A DNA stretch of 53,763 bases from Shewanella jiangmenensis (GCF_018596335.1 NZ_JAHEPS010000013.1:1-53763); one strand, 5' to 3'; shown: positions 16,774 through 25,865, counted from the first letter of the stretch. Program-made: numbers and translations. The notes: generated by a model not told the origin, from the sequence alone.

Positions 16774-18150
16774 TCAGTAGCGTCTGAGCGCGGCAAAGGC
16801 CCTGGCTATCAGCTCGGCGGACTTAACGCCCGGGGCGGTTTCAAGCCCTGAGTTAAAATCAAGCCCTAAAAAGCCCTGTGTGGCGGCGGCTTCTGCATTG
16901 TCGGCGTCCAGGCCGCCTGCGAGCATGGCGCGCTCTTTACCGGCAAGTTTAAGGTGCCAGTTAAAGCGGCTGCCGGTTCCGCCAAAACCCTCGGCATTTT
17001 TGCTGTCGTACACCAAACGGTCGGCATTGGCGGGAATTTCGTCTGCCACATCGTTTTGTACCGCAATGGCTTTCCATACCGCGACGCCGTCCGCAAGTTT
17101 GGCTTTAAGCGCATCGATAAAGGTTTCATCTTCGCTGCCGTGCAGCTGCACTGCAGCAAGCTTAAGGTCGCTTGCGAGGGCGGCTATGCGTTCGATAGGC
17201 TCATCCACAAACACCCCAACCAGCGCCAGTGGCTGCGGGGCAACTTGATTGGCAAGGCTTAAGGCGCGGGCGGTATCGTCGCTGACACACCGCGGCGACT
17301 TGGGCGCAAAAATGAGCCCGCCATACACAGCACCGGCTTTGGCGGCGGCTTCAATGTCTTCGATGCGGGTAAGACCACACACCTTGTTTTCACCGAAAAT
17401 AAGCCTGCGACAGGCCAAATCCAAATCCTTTTCGGCCATCAGTGAACTGCCCACCAAAAAGCCCTGCACCATGGGCGCGAGGCGCTTAACCTGCGCATGG
17501 GTGTAGATCCCGGACTCGCTCACCACCAGGGTATCGGCCGGAATGTGCGGCGCCAGCTCTTCGGTGGTGGCAAGGTCGGTGCTCAAATCCCGCAGATTGC
17601 GGTTATTGATGCCGATGATTGGCGCTTTAAGGGCGATGGCGCGCTTAAGCTCTTCTTCGTTGCTCACTTCGGTGAGGGTATCGAGCTGGTACTTGGCGGC
17701 CTCGGCGGCGAGGGCACGGTAATCGTCATCGTCAAGCACACTCAGCATCAGCAAAATCGCATCAGCGCCCTGATGGGCGGCAAGCTTCACCTGATAGGGC
17801 GCGATAAAGAAGTCTTTGCACAGCACCGGCTGGCTGATTGCTGCGCGCACTTGGGGGATATAGTCCATATCGCCCTGAAAGAATTGCTCGTCGGTCAGCA
17901 CAGATACCGCGGCGGCGTAGCGGCTGTACACAGACGCGATGGCCACAGGGTTGAAGTCGGCGCGGATAAGCCCTTTGGAGGGGCTTGCCTTTTTACACTC
18001 CAGAATAAAACCGGCCTCGGGCGCCGCGAGGGCCTGATACAGGCTGCGGTCTGAGACTTTGGGCATAAGGCTTGCCTCGGGAAAGCGCAGTTTGAGCGCT
18101 TCGATATGGGCATATTTGGTGTCGATAATCCGGGTTAACACGTTGCTCAT
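16774..18150 (-). CDS. trpCF: Indole-3-glycerol phosphate synthase / phosphoribosylanthranilate isomerase
   Basis: 458-residue bifunctional fusion catalysing two consecutive steps of tryptophan synthesis. The N-terminal IGPS barrel (about 1-255) shows the FILECKKASPSKG motif, LCKDFFI and the NNRNL segment. The C-terminal PRAI barrel (about 258-458) starts at NKVCGLTRIEDI, with the catalytic cysteine in VCGLTR and an aspartate in LGLDFNSG. The fusion is standard for enteric and related gammaproteobacteria. It starts 13 bases after trpD. Confidence 0.97.
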   Translation of the reverse strand: MSNVLTRIIDTKYAHIEALKLRFPEASLMPKVSDRSLYQALAAPEAGFILECKKASPSKGLIRADFNPVAIASVYSRYAAAVSVLTDEQFFQGDMDYIPQVRAAISQPVLCKDFFIAPYQVKLAAHQGADAILLMLSVLDDDDYRALAAEAAKYQLDTLTEVSNEEELKRAIALKAPIIGINNRNLRDLSTDLATTEELAPHIPADTLVVSESGIYTHAQVKRLAPMVQGFLVGSSLMAEKDLDLACRRLIFGENKVCGLTRIEDIEAAAKAGAVYGGLIFAPKSPRCVSDDTARALSLANQVAPQPLALVGVFVDEPIERIAALASDLKLAAVQLHGSEDETFIDALKAKLADGVAVWKAIAVQNDVADEIPANADRLVYDSKNAEGFGGTGSRFNWHLKLAGKERAMLAGGLDADNAEAAATQGFLGLDFNSGLETAPGVKSAELIARAFAALRRY

Positions 18151-18163
18151 CTATCTTAAATCC

Positions 18164-19198
18164 TTATGCCTTGTCCTGCTGGCTCATGGCCGCAAGGCCA
18201 ACAAGCTTCTCATATGCCTTGCCGGAGGCGAGTGTGTCAATGGCAAGTTTGAATCCGGCCTGCGGCGTATCGGCAAGACCTGCCACATAAAGTGCGCAGC
18301 CTGCGTTCAGTGCCACGGCGTCACGGTGGGCGCTTTTGCCGTCGCCTTTCAATATGGCGCTGGTGATCGCGGCGTTTTCTTTGGGGTCGCCGCCCTCGAG
18401 CGCTGAAACCTCGATGCGCGCAAGGCCAAAGTCCTCGGGGCTTAAGCGGTAGTCGTTAAGCGTGCCGTTATTAAGTTCGCACACCAGGGTGTCGCCGTGC
18501 AGCGCCACTTCATCAAGCCCTGAGCCATGAACCACCATGGCGCGTCTCACCCCAAGGGCAGAGAGCGCCTCGGCAATGGGGCGCACCAGCGATTCACTGT
18601 AAACGCCAAGCAGCATGGCATCGGGGCGGCTTGGGTTGATAAGCGGCCCCAGCACATTGAACAGGGTACGGGTTTTGAGTGCCTGACGCACAGGCACGGC
18701 GTATTTTACGCCGCCGTGGTAATGGGGGGCGAACAGGAAGCAAATTCCCAGTTCTTTTAAGCAATTGGCGGCGGTTTGCGGTGCCATGGTGAGCTTGATG
18801 CCAAGCTCACCGAGCAAATCGGATGAACCGGATTTACTCGATACGCTGCGGTTACCATGTTTGGCCACATTGGCGCCGGCCGCTGCGGCGACAAAGGTGG
18901 CGGTAGTGGAAATATTGATGGTGTTAAAGCCATCGCCGCCGGTACCGACGATATCGAGCACCGGGCCTTCAAGGGCTGGGCGCGGGAAGTGATTTGCGGC
19001 ATCACGCAGCGCATCGGCGGCGCCGCAGATCTCGTCTATGGTTTCGCCCCGTACTTTGAGCGCAATCAGCAGCGCGGCGATGGTGATTTCATCAAGCTCA
19101 CCTTTTACCAGCGCCGAAAATACGCTGGCGGCTTCATCGCGGCCAAGCTTTTCGCCCAAATAAGCCTTATCCAGCAGCGCTTTAATCGATTCATTCAT
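18164..19198 (-). CDS. trpD: Anthranilate phosphoribosyltransferase
   Basis: 344-residue enzyme that attaches PRPP to anthranilate. The PRPP-binding signature DIVGTGGDGFNTINIST (about 86-102), the KHGNRSVSSKSGSSD loop and the substrate-contacting HGSGLDE segment are complete. TrpG is a separate protein here, unlike the E. coli TrpGD fusion. Its start overlaps the trpG stop by four bases, so translation is probably coupled. Confidence 0.98.
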   Translation of the reverse strand: MNESIKALLDKAYLGEKLGRDEAASVFSALVKGELDEITIAALLIALKVRGETIDEICGAADALRDAANHFPRPALEGPVLDIVGTGGDGFNTINISTTATFVAAAAGANVAKHGNRSVSSKSGSSDLLGELGIKLTMAPQTAANCLKELGICFLFAPHYHGGVKYAVPVRQALKTRTLFNVLGPLINPSRPDAMLLGVYSESLVRPIAEALSALGVRRAMVVHGSGLDEVALHGDTLVCELNNGTLNDYRLSPEDFGLARIEVSALEGGDPKENAAITSAILKGDGKSAHRDAVALNAGCALYVAGLADTPQAGFKLAIDTLASGKAYEKLVGLAAMSQQDKA

Positions 19199-19797
19199 CG
19201 AGCGGCCTCCGTTTTGAGGGTGCAGCCGGTGAGGTACTCAAGGCTTTGCACCAAAAGCGTGCTGCCAAGGGTGGTCAGGATTGACTCCGGGTGAAACTGG
19301 AAGCCGAGCGCCTTGTGCTCTTCATGCAAAATCGCCATCGGCATGGATTCAGTGGTGGCGATGACCTTCAAACAGTCGGGTACTTTCGTTGCGACCAGAC
19401 TGTGGTAGCGGGCAACGGGCAAGGGTGATGGCAGGCCTGCAAAAATGCCGCTGCCGTCGTGCTCGGTGGGGCTTGCCTTGCCGTGTACCACGCTTGGGGC
19501 ACGCTCAACTTTGCCGCCGTAATGTTCAACCAGCGCCTGATGGCCTAGGCAAATGCCGAGGATGGGCAGTTTACCGGCGGTGAGGTTAATCAGTGCCATC
19601 ATGCAGCCTGCTTCGTGTGGCGCGCCCGGCCCCGGGGAGAGCACCAGCGCGCACTTCTCTTCAGCAAACATCTTGTCGGCCAGCAGCTTGGGATCCACGT
19701 CATTACGGTAGATAAGCACTTCAAAGCCCTGGGAGCGGAACTGATCCACCAGGTTGTAGGTGAAGGAGTCGAAGTTATCCAAAAGATAGAGTTTCAC
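19195..19797 (-). CDS. trpG: Anthranilate synthase component II (glutamine amidotransferase)
   Basis: 200-residue class-I glutamine amidotransferase that supplies ammonia to TrpE. The nucleophile is C83 in GICLGHQ, and the His/Glu pair is in FHPESILT near residue 170. The oxyanion segment LSPGPGAPHEAG is intact. Start and stop overlap trpE and trpD by four bases each. A folate-pathway role (PabA) is unlikely in this operon. Confidence 0.97.
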   Translation of the reverse strand: MKLYLLDNFDSFTYNLVDQFRSQGFEVLIYRNDVDPKLLADKMFAEEKCALVLSPGPGAPHEAGCMMALINLTAGKLPILGICLGHQALVEHYGGKVERAPSVVHGKASPTEHDGSGIFAGLPSPLPVARYHSLVATKVPDCLKVIATTESMPMAILHEEHKALGFQFHPESILTTLGSTLLVQSLEYLTGCTLKTEAAR

Positions 19798-21449
19798 AGG
19801 CCACCTCCCATTTTGATGGCAGAGATCACTGCCTGTGCTTTTTGTCTGGTTTCATCGGCTTCGGCCTGGGGATCTGAGTCGTACACCACACCGGCGCCTG
19901 CCTGAATGTGGGCGACGCCATCTTTCACAAAGGCCGAGCGGATAACGATACAGGTGTCCATATCGCCGGTGCCGGACAGGTAGCCCACGGCGCCGCCGTA
20001 GCTGCCGCGGCGAATGTGCTCGGTTTCACGGATAAGCTGTGAGGCGCGCACCTTGGGCGCACCAGTTAAGGTGCCCATGTTCATGCAGGCCTGATAGGCG
20101 TGCAGGGCATCGAGATCGCTGCGAAGCTGACCGGTGACGCGGCTGACCAGATGCATCACATGGCTGTAGCGGTCGACTTTCAAAAGCTCGGCCACTTTAC
20201 GGGTGCCGCTTTGGCTGATGCGGGCGATGTCGTTACGGGCAAGGTCGACCAGCATCAGGTGCTCAGACAGCTCTTTCTTATCGAGCCTCAGTTCCAGCTC
20301 AATACGGCCATCGAGGTCGTGATCTATGTTGCCATTTGCATCTTTACCGCGCTTGCGGGTACCGGCGATGGGGTAAATCTCGACCTGATTGCTGCTGGCA
20401 TCGTACTTAAGTGCACTTTCAGGCGAGGCGCCAAACAGGGTGAAATCGCCGCTCCTGAAATAGAACATGTAGGGGCTGGGGTTGGTTTTGCGAAGGGCGC
20501 GGTAGGCACCTAACGAATTCGGGCAAGGCAGGCTGAAGCTTCTTGATGGCACCACCTGAAAGATATCACCGGCGATGATGTGCTCTTTAAGGGCCACCAC
20601 CGATGCTTTGAAGTCTTCATCACTGACGCTGGCTTTGGCATCAAGGGATACGCCTTTAAGCGGCTTGGGTGCACTTGGGCGTTTGGCGATGGCTTCGATT
20701 ACCGCAGCGCGGCGCTTAAGCTCTGCCTGCATACCGCCACTGGCTTTATTCGCTGATCCACTTGCGTTTTGCTCAGAGCCGTTGGCGCTTTGCTCTGTGC
20801 CGTTAGCAGCCAGGGCATGGAACTCACTCAATACCAGCTCGGCGGTTTTAGCCTTGTGGTCAACCAAAATCAGGGTGTCGGCAAGGTAGAAGAGGTAATC
20901 GGGGCAGCTGTTGGCGCCTTCGCGGGCCTTTGGCAGCGGCTCGACAGTATCAATCAAATCGTACGCCAGTACGCCGCCCAAAAATAAGTCATCAAAGCCC
21001 GGGGCGCTGCCCACATCGATATGGCGGATAAGCGCCCGCAGGCCATCGAGTGGAGAGGTGGACTTAAGTCGCGCATCTTCATCCAGAAGGCCGGTTTCGC
21101 GCGGAAGCACCACCTCAAGCTTGCTGCTGTCTGGGGGATTACCGTCTTCATCCGCTTCTTGCACATCCACCTTAAAATACGCAGCGATAGCGGGTAGCAG
21201 CGCATGGCCGTTGCCATCGAGCGCTGAAAACTCAAGCGTGTAACCCTTGGCTGCAATTCGCAGCGCTGCGTGGGTCATGATGATGCTTTTCAGGTTTTCC
21301 TTACTGTCGATTTCTGCCGATTCGAGCAGCAAAGTATGCGGCGCATCCTGGCATACGCCCTGATAAAGCGCCAATGGGTCATCGTGATAGGGCAGAGGCT
21401 GCTTTATCAGCGTTCCTCTGGCGATGGCATCAAGAGCTGGTTGAGTCAT
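19794..21449 (-). CDS. trpE: Anthranilate synthase component I
   Basis: 551-residue chorismate-using enzyme and first committed step of tryptophan synthesis. The feedback motif LLLESAEIDSKENLKS (about 39-54) predicts tryptophan inhibition. The catalytic C-terminal half has the typical motifs GDIFQVVPSR, PIAGTRKRG, ELSEHLMLVDLARND and GTLTGAPKVRA. It is about 30 residues longer than E. coli TrpE; the excess is a low-complexity insert near residues 210-240 made by a 21-bp in-frame repeat. A good ribosome site (AAAAGGA) precedes the ATG. Expression is probably controlled by the leader and attenuator upstream. Confidence 0.98.
   Translation of the reverse strand: MTQPALDAIARGTLIKQPLPYHDDPLALYQGVCQDAPHTLLLESAEIDSKENLKSIIMTHAALRIAAKGYTLEFSALDGNGHALLPAIAAYFKVDVQEADEDGNPPDSSKLEVVLPRETGLLDEDARLKSTSPLDGLRALIRHIDVGSAPGFDDLFLGGVLAYDLIDTVEPLPKAREGANSCPDYLFYLADTLILVDHKAKTAELVLSEFHALAANGTEQSANGSEQNASGSANKASGGMQAELKRRAAVIEAIAKRPSAPKPLKGVSLDAKASVSDEDFKASVVALKEHIIAGDIFQVVPSRSFSLPCPNSLGAYRALRKTNPSPYMFYFRSGDFTLFGASPESALKYDASSNQVEIYPIAGTRKRGKDANGNIDHDLDGRIELELRLDKKELSEHLMLVDLARNDIARISQSGTRKVAELLKVDRYSHVMHLVSRVTGQLRSDLDALHAYQACMNMGTLTGAPKVRASQLIRETEHIRRGSYGGAVGYLSGTGDMDTCIVIRSAFVKDGVAHIQAGAGVVYDSDPQAEADETRQKAQAVISAIKMGGGL
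20742..20804 (-). repeat. In-frame 21-bp repeat inside trpE
   Basis: Three 21-bp units (20784-20804, 20763-20783, 20742-20762) encode NGTEQSA, NGSEQNA and SGSANKA in series. Being seven codons each, they keep the frame. They lie between the N-terminal and catalytic regions of TrpE, probably in a surface loop. Confidence 0.85.
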
Positions 21450-21500
21450 CCGAATGTCCTTTTGGTGTAATCGTTGCCGCTAAGTCCCCGGGCCAGATGC

Positions 21501-21529
21501 AAAAAGGCCCGCATTGTGCGGGCCTTTTT
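21501..21529 (-). terminator. trp attenuator terminator
   Basis: Perfect 13-bp inverted repeat AAAAAGGCCCGCA-TTG-TGCGGGCCTTTTT between the leader peptide gene and trpE, ending in T5 on the minus strand. Leader segment GCGGGT (just after the Trp codons) can pair with GCCCGC of the terminator's left arm, giving a plausible antiterminator. Confidence 0.92.
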
Positions 21530-21564
21530 GTTGAATCTTGTCTCAGTCAAACGAGCACGAAGCT

Positions 21565-21630
21565 TCACACCACCCGCGAAGTCGGGAAGTGCCACCACCA
21601 GATGATGATTGAAGCATGGCGTGTTTGCAT
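21565..21630 (-). CDS. trpL: trp operon leader peptide
   Basis: 21-codon ORF starting MQTRHASIII, followed by three consecutive tryptophan codons (TGG TGG TGG) and ending SRVV-stop. It lies 115 bases before trpE and is followed by the attenuator terminator. Ribosome stalling at the Trp codons when charged tRNA-Trp is scarce would free the downstream segment to form the antiterminator. The stem CCCG...CGGG inside the leader can act as the 1:2 pause structure. It is too short for ordinary gene calling. Three adjacent Trp codons in a reading frame at this place are very unlikely by chance. Confidence 0.93.
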   Translation of the reverse strand: MQTRHASIIIWWWHFPTSRVV

Positions 21631-21666
21631 GTGAATTTCTTATCGTTGAGCTGACTTATGGGCTAT

Positions 21667-21695
21667 AGAAAACCGCAGCGACGAGCTAATGTCAA
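21667..21695 (-). promoter_or_regulatory. Probable trp promoter
   Basis: On the minus strand, consensus -35 TTGACA (21690-21695), 17-bp spacer, then TTTTCT (21667-21672) as a weak -10. The arrangement mirrors E. coli trp (TTGACA-17-TTAACT). It would start transcription about 30 bases before the leader ATG. No clear TrpR operator palindrome is seen. Confidence 0.5.
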
Positions 21696-21839
21696 TTGAA
21701 TATTTATCATAATTTATGCGGCTTTGGTCTGAAGTGATCCTGCATGAGCTTTTACCGCATCCAGGACGGCGATGCGGCGCGATGGACTCCGGCAAAAGTT
21801 TTCGGCGCTTTTGGTAATAGTTTCAAGTACAATAACCTA

Positions 21840-22700
21840 ATGAACGATGAAAATTTTCTGGTGGATTTGCACTGTCACTCCACCGCCTCTGACGGGCATC
21901 TGAGCCCGGCTGATTTGGTCCGGCGCGCCATAGATTGCGGCGTCGATATGCTTGCCATTACCGATCATGACACGGTCGATGGTCTCGATGAGGCGCACCT
22001 TGCCAATAGTGCGGCCGCATCGCCACTGAGCCTTATCGATGGCGCGGAAATATCCACCCGCTGGCACAGCTTCGATATCCATATTGTCGGCTTGAATCTT
22101 GACCGTAAGCATGTGCCGCTGCTTGAGTTTCTTGCCAATCAGCGTGCGCTGCGCGACACCCGCGCCCGTGAAATCGGCGAGCGCCTCGCCAAGGCCGGTA
22201 TTGAAGGCACCTACGAGCGGGCCCGTGAGCTTGCCGGCACGGCGGCGGTGAGTCGCGGCCACTATGCGCGGGTTTTGGTGGAACGCGGCGTTGCCAAAGA
22301 CATGGCATCGGTGTTCAAGCGTTATCTTGCACGCAATAAAACCGGCTATGTGCCCAATAATTGGGGCGATATGGCCAGTGCCATTGAGATTATTCATGCA
22401 GCCGGCGGCGTGGCGGTGCTTGCGCATCCAAGCGGCTATAAGCTCTCAGCCAAGTGGCTTAAAAAACTGGTGCGGGAGTTTAAAGAAGCGGGCGGCGATG
22501 CCATGGAAGTGGTGCTTGGCCAGCAAACGCTGGAAGACCGCGCCAATCTGGTGGCGCTGTCCCATCAGAATGGCCTTGCCGGTTGCCTTGGCAGCGATTT
22601 TCATTTTCCCGGCAGTTTTATTGAACTTGGCAAAAATTTATATCGGCCGCCCGGTATCACCTGGGTGTGGCAAACTGAGTCGTGGGGGACACGAGTGTGA
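21840..22700 (+). CDS. rnm: PHP-domain phosphoesterase / RNase AM (YciV)
   Basis: 286-residue PHP-fold enzyme. Homologue of E. coli YciV, described as a 5'-nucleotidase and 5'-3' exonuclease that trims 5' ends of rRNA. Metal ligands are visible in DLHCHSTASDGHLSP (near the N-terminus), ITDHDTVDG, DIHIVGLN, LAHPSGY and the late GSDFHFPG. The ATG at 21840 is chosen because the PHP motif begins eight residues later; the frame runs 32 codons further upstream without meaning. It is divergent from trp and overlaps yciO by four bases, as in the conserved yciV-yciO pair. Confidence 0.93.
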   Translation: MNDENFLVDLHCHSTASDGHLSPADLVRRAIDCGVDMLAITDHDTVDGLDEAHLANSAAASPLSLIDGAEISTRWHSFDIHIVGLNLDRKHVPLLEFLANQRALRDTRAREIGERLAKAGIEGTYERARELAGTAAVSRGHYARVLVERGVAKDMASVFKRYLARNKTGYVPNNWGDMASAIEIIHAAGGVAVLAHPSGYKLSAKWLKKLVREFKEAGGDAMEVVLGQQTLEDRANLVALSHQNGLAGCLGSDFHFPGSFIELGKNLYRPPGITWVWQTESWGTRV

Positions 22701-23317
22701 GTCAGTTCTTTTATGTGCATGAGGTTAATCCTCAAAAACGCCTGATAGATCAGGCGGTCAATATCCTTAAATCCGGTGGCGTGATTGTGTATCCCACCGA
22801 TTCCGGCTATGCCCTTGGCTGTCTGATTGGCGATAAAAATGCCATGGAGCGTATCGTGCGCATTCGCCAGATGGAGCAGGACCATCACTTCTCGCTGATG
22901 TGCCGCGATCTGTCGGAAATCGCCACCTATGCGCGGGTCGAGAATCAGGCGTTCAGGCTGGTTAAGCACTGCACGCCCGGGCCTTATACCTTTATTTTCA
23001 AGGCCACCAAGGAAGTGCCGCGCCGCTTGCAGAACGATAAAAAGAAAACCATCGGCATACGCGTGCCGGACAACGTGATAGCGCTCGCGCTGCTCGAAGC
23101 CCTCGGTGAGCCTTTGATGTCGACCAGTCTGGTGATGCCGGGCGCCGAGTTTGCCGAGTCAGATCCTGAGGCCATCCGCGATGCGCTTGAGCATCAGGTG
23201 GACGCCATTTTGCACGGCGGCTACCTTGCCGAGAGTCCGACCACTGTGGTGGATATGTCGGAAGACAGCATTGAAGTGGTGCGTGAGGGCGCGGGCGATA
23301 TCAGTCCGTTTGTCTGA
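22697..23317 (+). CDS. yciO: YciO (Sua5/YrdC/YciO family)
   Basis: 206-residue protein of the threonylcarbamoyl-AMP synthase superfamily, YciO branch. GTG at 22697 gives MSQFFYVHEVNPQKR, which matches the E. coli start as remembered, and it overlaps the rnm stop (GTGA). Motifs: the GGVIVYPTDSGYALGC nucleotide-binding entry, RIRQMEQDHHFSLMCRDLSE, and TPGPYTFIFKATKEVPRR. The N-terminal KRXXP region of true TsaC is not clear, so a tRNA t6A role is uncertain. It is likely in one transcript with rnm. Confidence 0.93.
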   Translation: MSQFFYVHEVNPQKRLIDQAVNILKSGGVIVYPTDSGYALGCLIGDKNAMERIVRIRQMEQDHHFSLMCRDLSEIATYARVENQAFRLVKHCTPGPYTFIFKATKEVPRRLQNDKKKTIGIRVPDNVIALALLEALGEPLMSTSLVMPGAEFAESDPEAIRDALEHQVDAILHGGYLAESPTTVVDMSEDSIEVVREGAGDISPFV

Positions 23318-23460
23318 TAAGTGCTTTTTGTGCTGTCGATTGGTTAAGTGCTTGCCTTTCAAGGGCGACCGAATTCGGGTATAATCGCGCGCTTTCGAGT
23401 TTGTGACGGGTTGTGTTCGACTGGCCGCAAACCGGCAGCGCAGCGGCGTTGGGGGGATAA

Positions 23461-24249
23461 ATGCAGGGCATACAGCAAAGTTTGCCGCTTGCCGTGGTTC
23501 GCGGTGAGCCGGTCAGTGAGCTGCCGGCAGATCTCTTTATTCCGCCCGAGGCGCTTGAGGTGTTTCTGGAGGCCTTTGAAGGCCCGCTCGATTTGCTATT
23601 GTACCTTATCCGTAAGCAAAAATTGGATGTGGTGGAGCTGCCGCTGACGACAATCGCGGCGCAGTACCTTGAATACATTAAGCTTTTGACCGATGCGCGC
23701 ATCGAGCTTGCCGCCGACTATCTGGTGATGGCGGCAACGTTGGCGGAAATCAAATCCCGTTTGCTGCTGCCGAAAATGGCGGTGGAAGATGAAGAAGAGG
23801 AAGACCCCAGAGTCCGGCTTATTCGCCAGCTTAAGGCCTACGAGGCCATTCGCGAGGCGGCCTTTAAACTCGATGATTTGCCGCGGCTTGAGCGTGATGT
23901 GCATCAGGCCCGTGCAGCACCATCGCCGGGGCTTAGGCCTGAAATTATTCCGCCGGATGTGTCGCTTAAAGAGCTCGCGCTGGCCTTTGCCGAGGTGCTT
24001 AAGCGGGCGTCTGCCTTTGAACATCATCAGGTGAAAAAAGAAGCGCTCTCGACCCGGGAGCGGATGAGCCAGATTTTGGCTCTGCTGAACCATGAACAAT
24101 TTACGCCCTTTGGCAGGCTGTTTCACATCGATGAAGGCCGCGCCGGGGTGGTGGTGAGTTTTCTTGCGCTGATGGAACTGGTGAAAGAAAGTCTGGTGGA
24201 GCTGTACCAGGCCGAGCCTCTCAGCGGCATTTATGTCAAGGCAGCCTGA
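23461..24249 (+). CDS. scpA: Segregation and condensation protein A
   Basis: 262-residue kleisin that bridges SMC heads. The family motif FEGPLDLLLYLIRKQKLDV lies near residues 39-57, followed by the acidic linker EEEEDP and a C-terminal winged helix (YVKAA end). The stop overlaps the scpB start by one base (TGATG). Together with ScpB it would act in chromosome organisation; the SMC/MksB partner is not in this window. Confidence 0.95.
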   Translation: MQGIQQSLPLAVVRGEPVSELPADLFIPPEALEVFLEAFEGPLDLLLYLIRKQKLDVVELPLTTIAAQYLEYIKLLTDARIELAADYLVMAATLAEIKSRLLLPKMAVEDEEEEDPRVRLIRQLKAYEAIREAAFKLDDLPRLERDVHQARAAPSPGLRPEIIPPDVSLKELALAFAEVLKRASAFEHHQVKKEALSTRERMSQILALLNHEQFTPFGRLFHIDEGRAGVVVSFLALMELVKESLVELYQAEPLSGIYVKAA

Positions 24250-24845
24250 TGGCACAGATTAATAATATACAGCTCAAACAATTGATAGAGGCTTGCCTGT
24301 TTGTTCAGCAAAAGCCTTTAACGATTAAAGCCTTACGGGAAGGAGTGCTTGCTCCTTTTGCCGTGTCACGGGAGCGGATAAGCAGCGCCGTTGCCGAGCT
24401 GATAGTCGATTATCAGGAACGGGGTGTCAATCTGGTTAAGGTGGCGGGCGGTTACCGCTTTCAAACCCAGGAATCCCTGAACCCTTACCTGCAAACCCTG
24501 TGGCAGGAAAAGGCGCCCAAGTATTCACGGGCAACGCTGGAAACCCTGGCGGTGATAGCTTACCGCCAACCGGTCACCCGGGGGGACATAGAGCAGGTAC
24601 GGGGCGTGGCGCTTGGCAGCCATATCCTCAAAACGTTATCTGATCGTCGCTGGATCAGAGTGGTAGGGCACAAAGAGGTACCGGGACGACCGGCGCTTTA
24701 CGCCACTACTACAGAATTTTTGGCCTATTTTGGCTTGGACAGTCTGTCATCTTTACCGGAGCTGGCTGATCTTGAGTCATTGGATGCGCTGTTTGGCAAG
24801 CAAACTGAATTGCCACAGCCGCAGGAAGAATTAACTCATGAGTGA
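24249..24845 (+). CDS. scpB: Segregation and condensation protein B
   Basis: 198-residue ScpB with two winged-helix domains. The signature LETLAVIAYRQPVTRGDIEQVRG is around residues 97-119, and the GRPALYATT segment follows near 140. It overlaps scpA by one base and rluB by eight, giving an scpA-scpB-rluB operon, an order common in bacteria. Confidence 0.97.
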   Translation: MAQINNIQLKQLIEACLFVQQKPLTIKALREGVLAPFAVSRERISSAVAELIVDYQERGVNLVKVAGGYRFQTQESLNPYLQTLWQEKAPKYSRATLETLAVIAYRQPVTRGDIEQVRGVALGSHILKTLSDRRWIRVVGHKEVPGRPALYATTTEFLAYFGLDSLSSLPELADLESLDALFGKQTELPQPQEELTHE

Positions 24846-25746
24846 AAAATTGCAGAAAGTCTTGGCCCGTGCAGGCCATGGCTCCCGTCGTGAGATGGAG
24901 GCATGGATTGCTGCAGGACGAGTGAGTATCAACGGCGAAATCGCCAACCTCGGAGACCGGGTCGACGCCGATGCCAAAGTGCGTATCGATGGCCGTCAGG
25001 TGTCCATCAAGTCTGCCGAAGACATTATCTGTCGGGTGCTGGCTTATCATAAGCCCGAGGGCGAAATTTGCTCGCGCAAAGATCCCGAAGGCCGCCCAAC
25101 CGTGTTCGACCGTCTGCCCAAGCTGCGTGATGCGCGCTGGGTTGCCGTGGGCCGTCTGGACATCAACACCTCGGGTTTGCTGCTGTTTACCTCAGACGGT
25201 GAGCTTGCCAACCGCCTGATGCACCCTTCAAACGAAGTGGAGCGTGAGTACGCGGTGCGTACCTTTGGTGAAATTTCTGAGTTCACCATCCAGAAGCTGC
25301 GCACCGGCGTGATGCTCGAAGATGGTCCGGCTCAGTTCGATTACATCAAGGCCGCCGGCGGCGAAGGCCAGAACCAGTGGTGGCATGTGGGCCTGCGTGA
25401 AGGTCGTAACCGTGAGGTGCGCCGTCTTTGGGAATCCCAGGAAGTGCAGGTAAGCCGCCTTATCCGCGTGCGTTACGGCATGATTGAACTGCCCAAGACC
25501 TTGCCCCGTGGTGGCTGGATGGAGCTGCCGATTGAACAGGTGAACTACCTGCGTCATCTGGCCGGGCTCGATCCTGAAACCCGCTCCATGATCGGTGCCG
25601 ACAAGCACAGCTTGGCCCGCGCTACTCAGGTGCGCAGCGCCAAAATCCGCCGTGCCGTGCGTAAGAGCAAGGGCGCCGTGGCGTCAGCTTCTGCAACCGC
25701 CAAGCCTGCGTCCAAGCGTCCAAAGCCGACCCGTACCCGCAGCTGA
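24838..25746 (+). CDS. rluB: 23S rRNA pseudouridine(2605) synthase
   Basis: 302-residue RsuA-family pseudouridine synthase expected to modify position 2605 of 23S rRNA. An S4 RNA-binding domain occupies about residues 1-60 (EKLQKVLARAGHGSRR). The catalytic aspartate is D108 in GRLDINTSGLLL. The C-terminal 45 residues are basic and Ala/Ser/Pro/Lys-rich, as in other RluB proteins. It overlaps scpB by eight bases and is followed by an intrinsic terminator. Confidence 0.95.
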   Translation: MSEKLQKVLARAGHGSRREMEAWIAAGRVSINGEIANLGDRVDADAKVRIDGRQVSIKSAEDIICRVLAYHKPEGEICSRKDPEGRPTVFDRLPKLRDARWVAVGRLDINTSGLLLFTSDGELANRLMHPSNEVEREYAVRTFGEISEFTIQKLRTGVMLEDGPAQFDYIKAAGGEGQNQWWHVGLREGRNREVRRLWESQEVQVSRLIRVRYGMIELPKTLPRGGWMELPIEQVNYLRHLAGLDPETRSMIGADKHSLARATQVRSAKIRRAVRKSKGAVASASATAKPASKRPKPTRTRS

Positions 25747-25764
25747 TAGCTGCCGTACCCTTGT

Positions 25765-25790
25765 CAAAAGGCCGCATTTGCGGCCTTTTG
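25765..25790 (+). terminator. Terminator after rluB
   Basis: CAAAAGGCCGC and GCGGCCTTTTG (arms 25765-25775 and 25780-25790) with a four-base loop, ending in TTTT. It lies 19 bases after the rluB stop. Confidence 0.85.
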
Positions 25791-25865
25791 TGTTTTATGC
25801 GCCTGTGTTTGCCGTTTATCTGTGTTATACCAAAGGCAATCATGGACAAGAGACAAGGGTAACCG

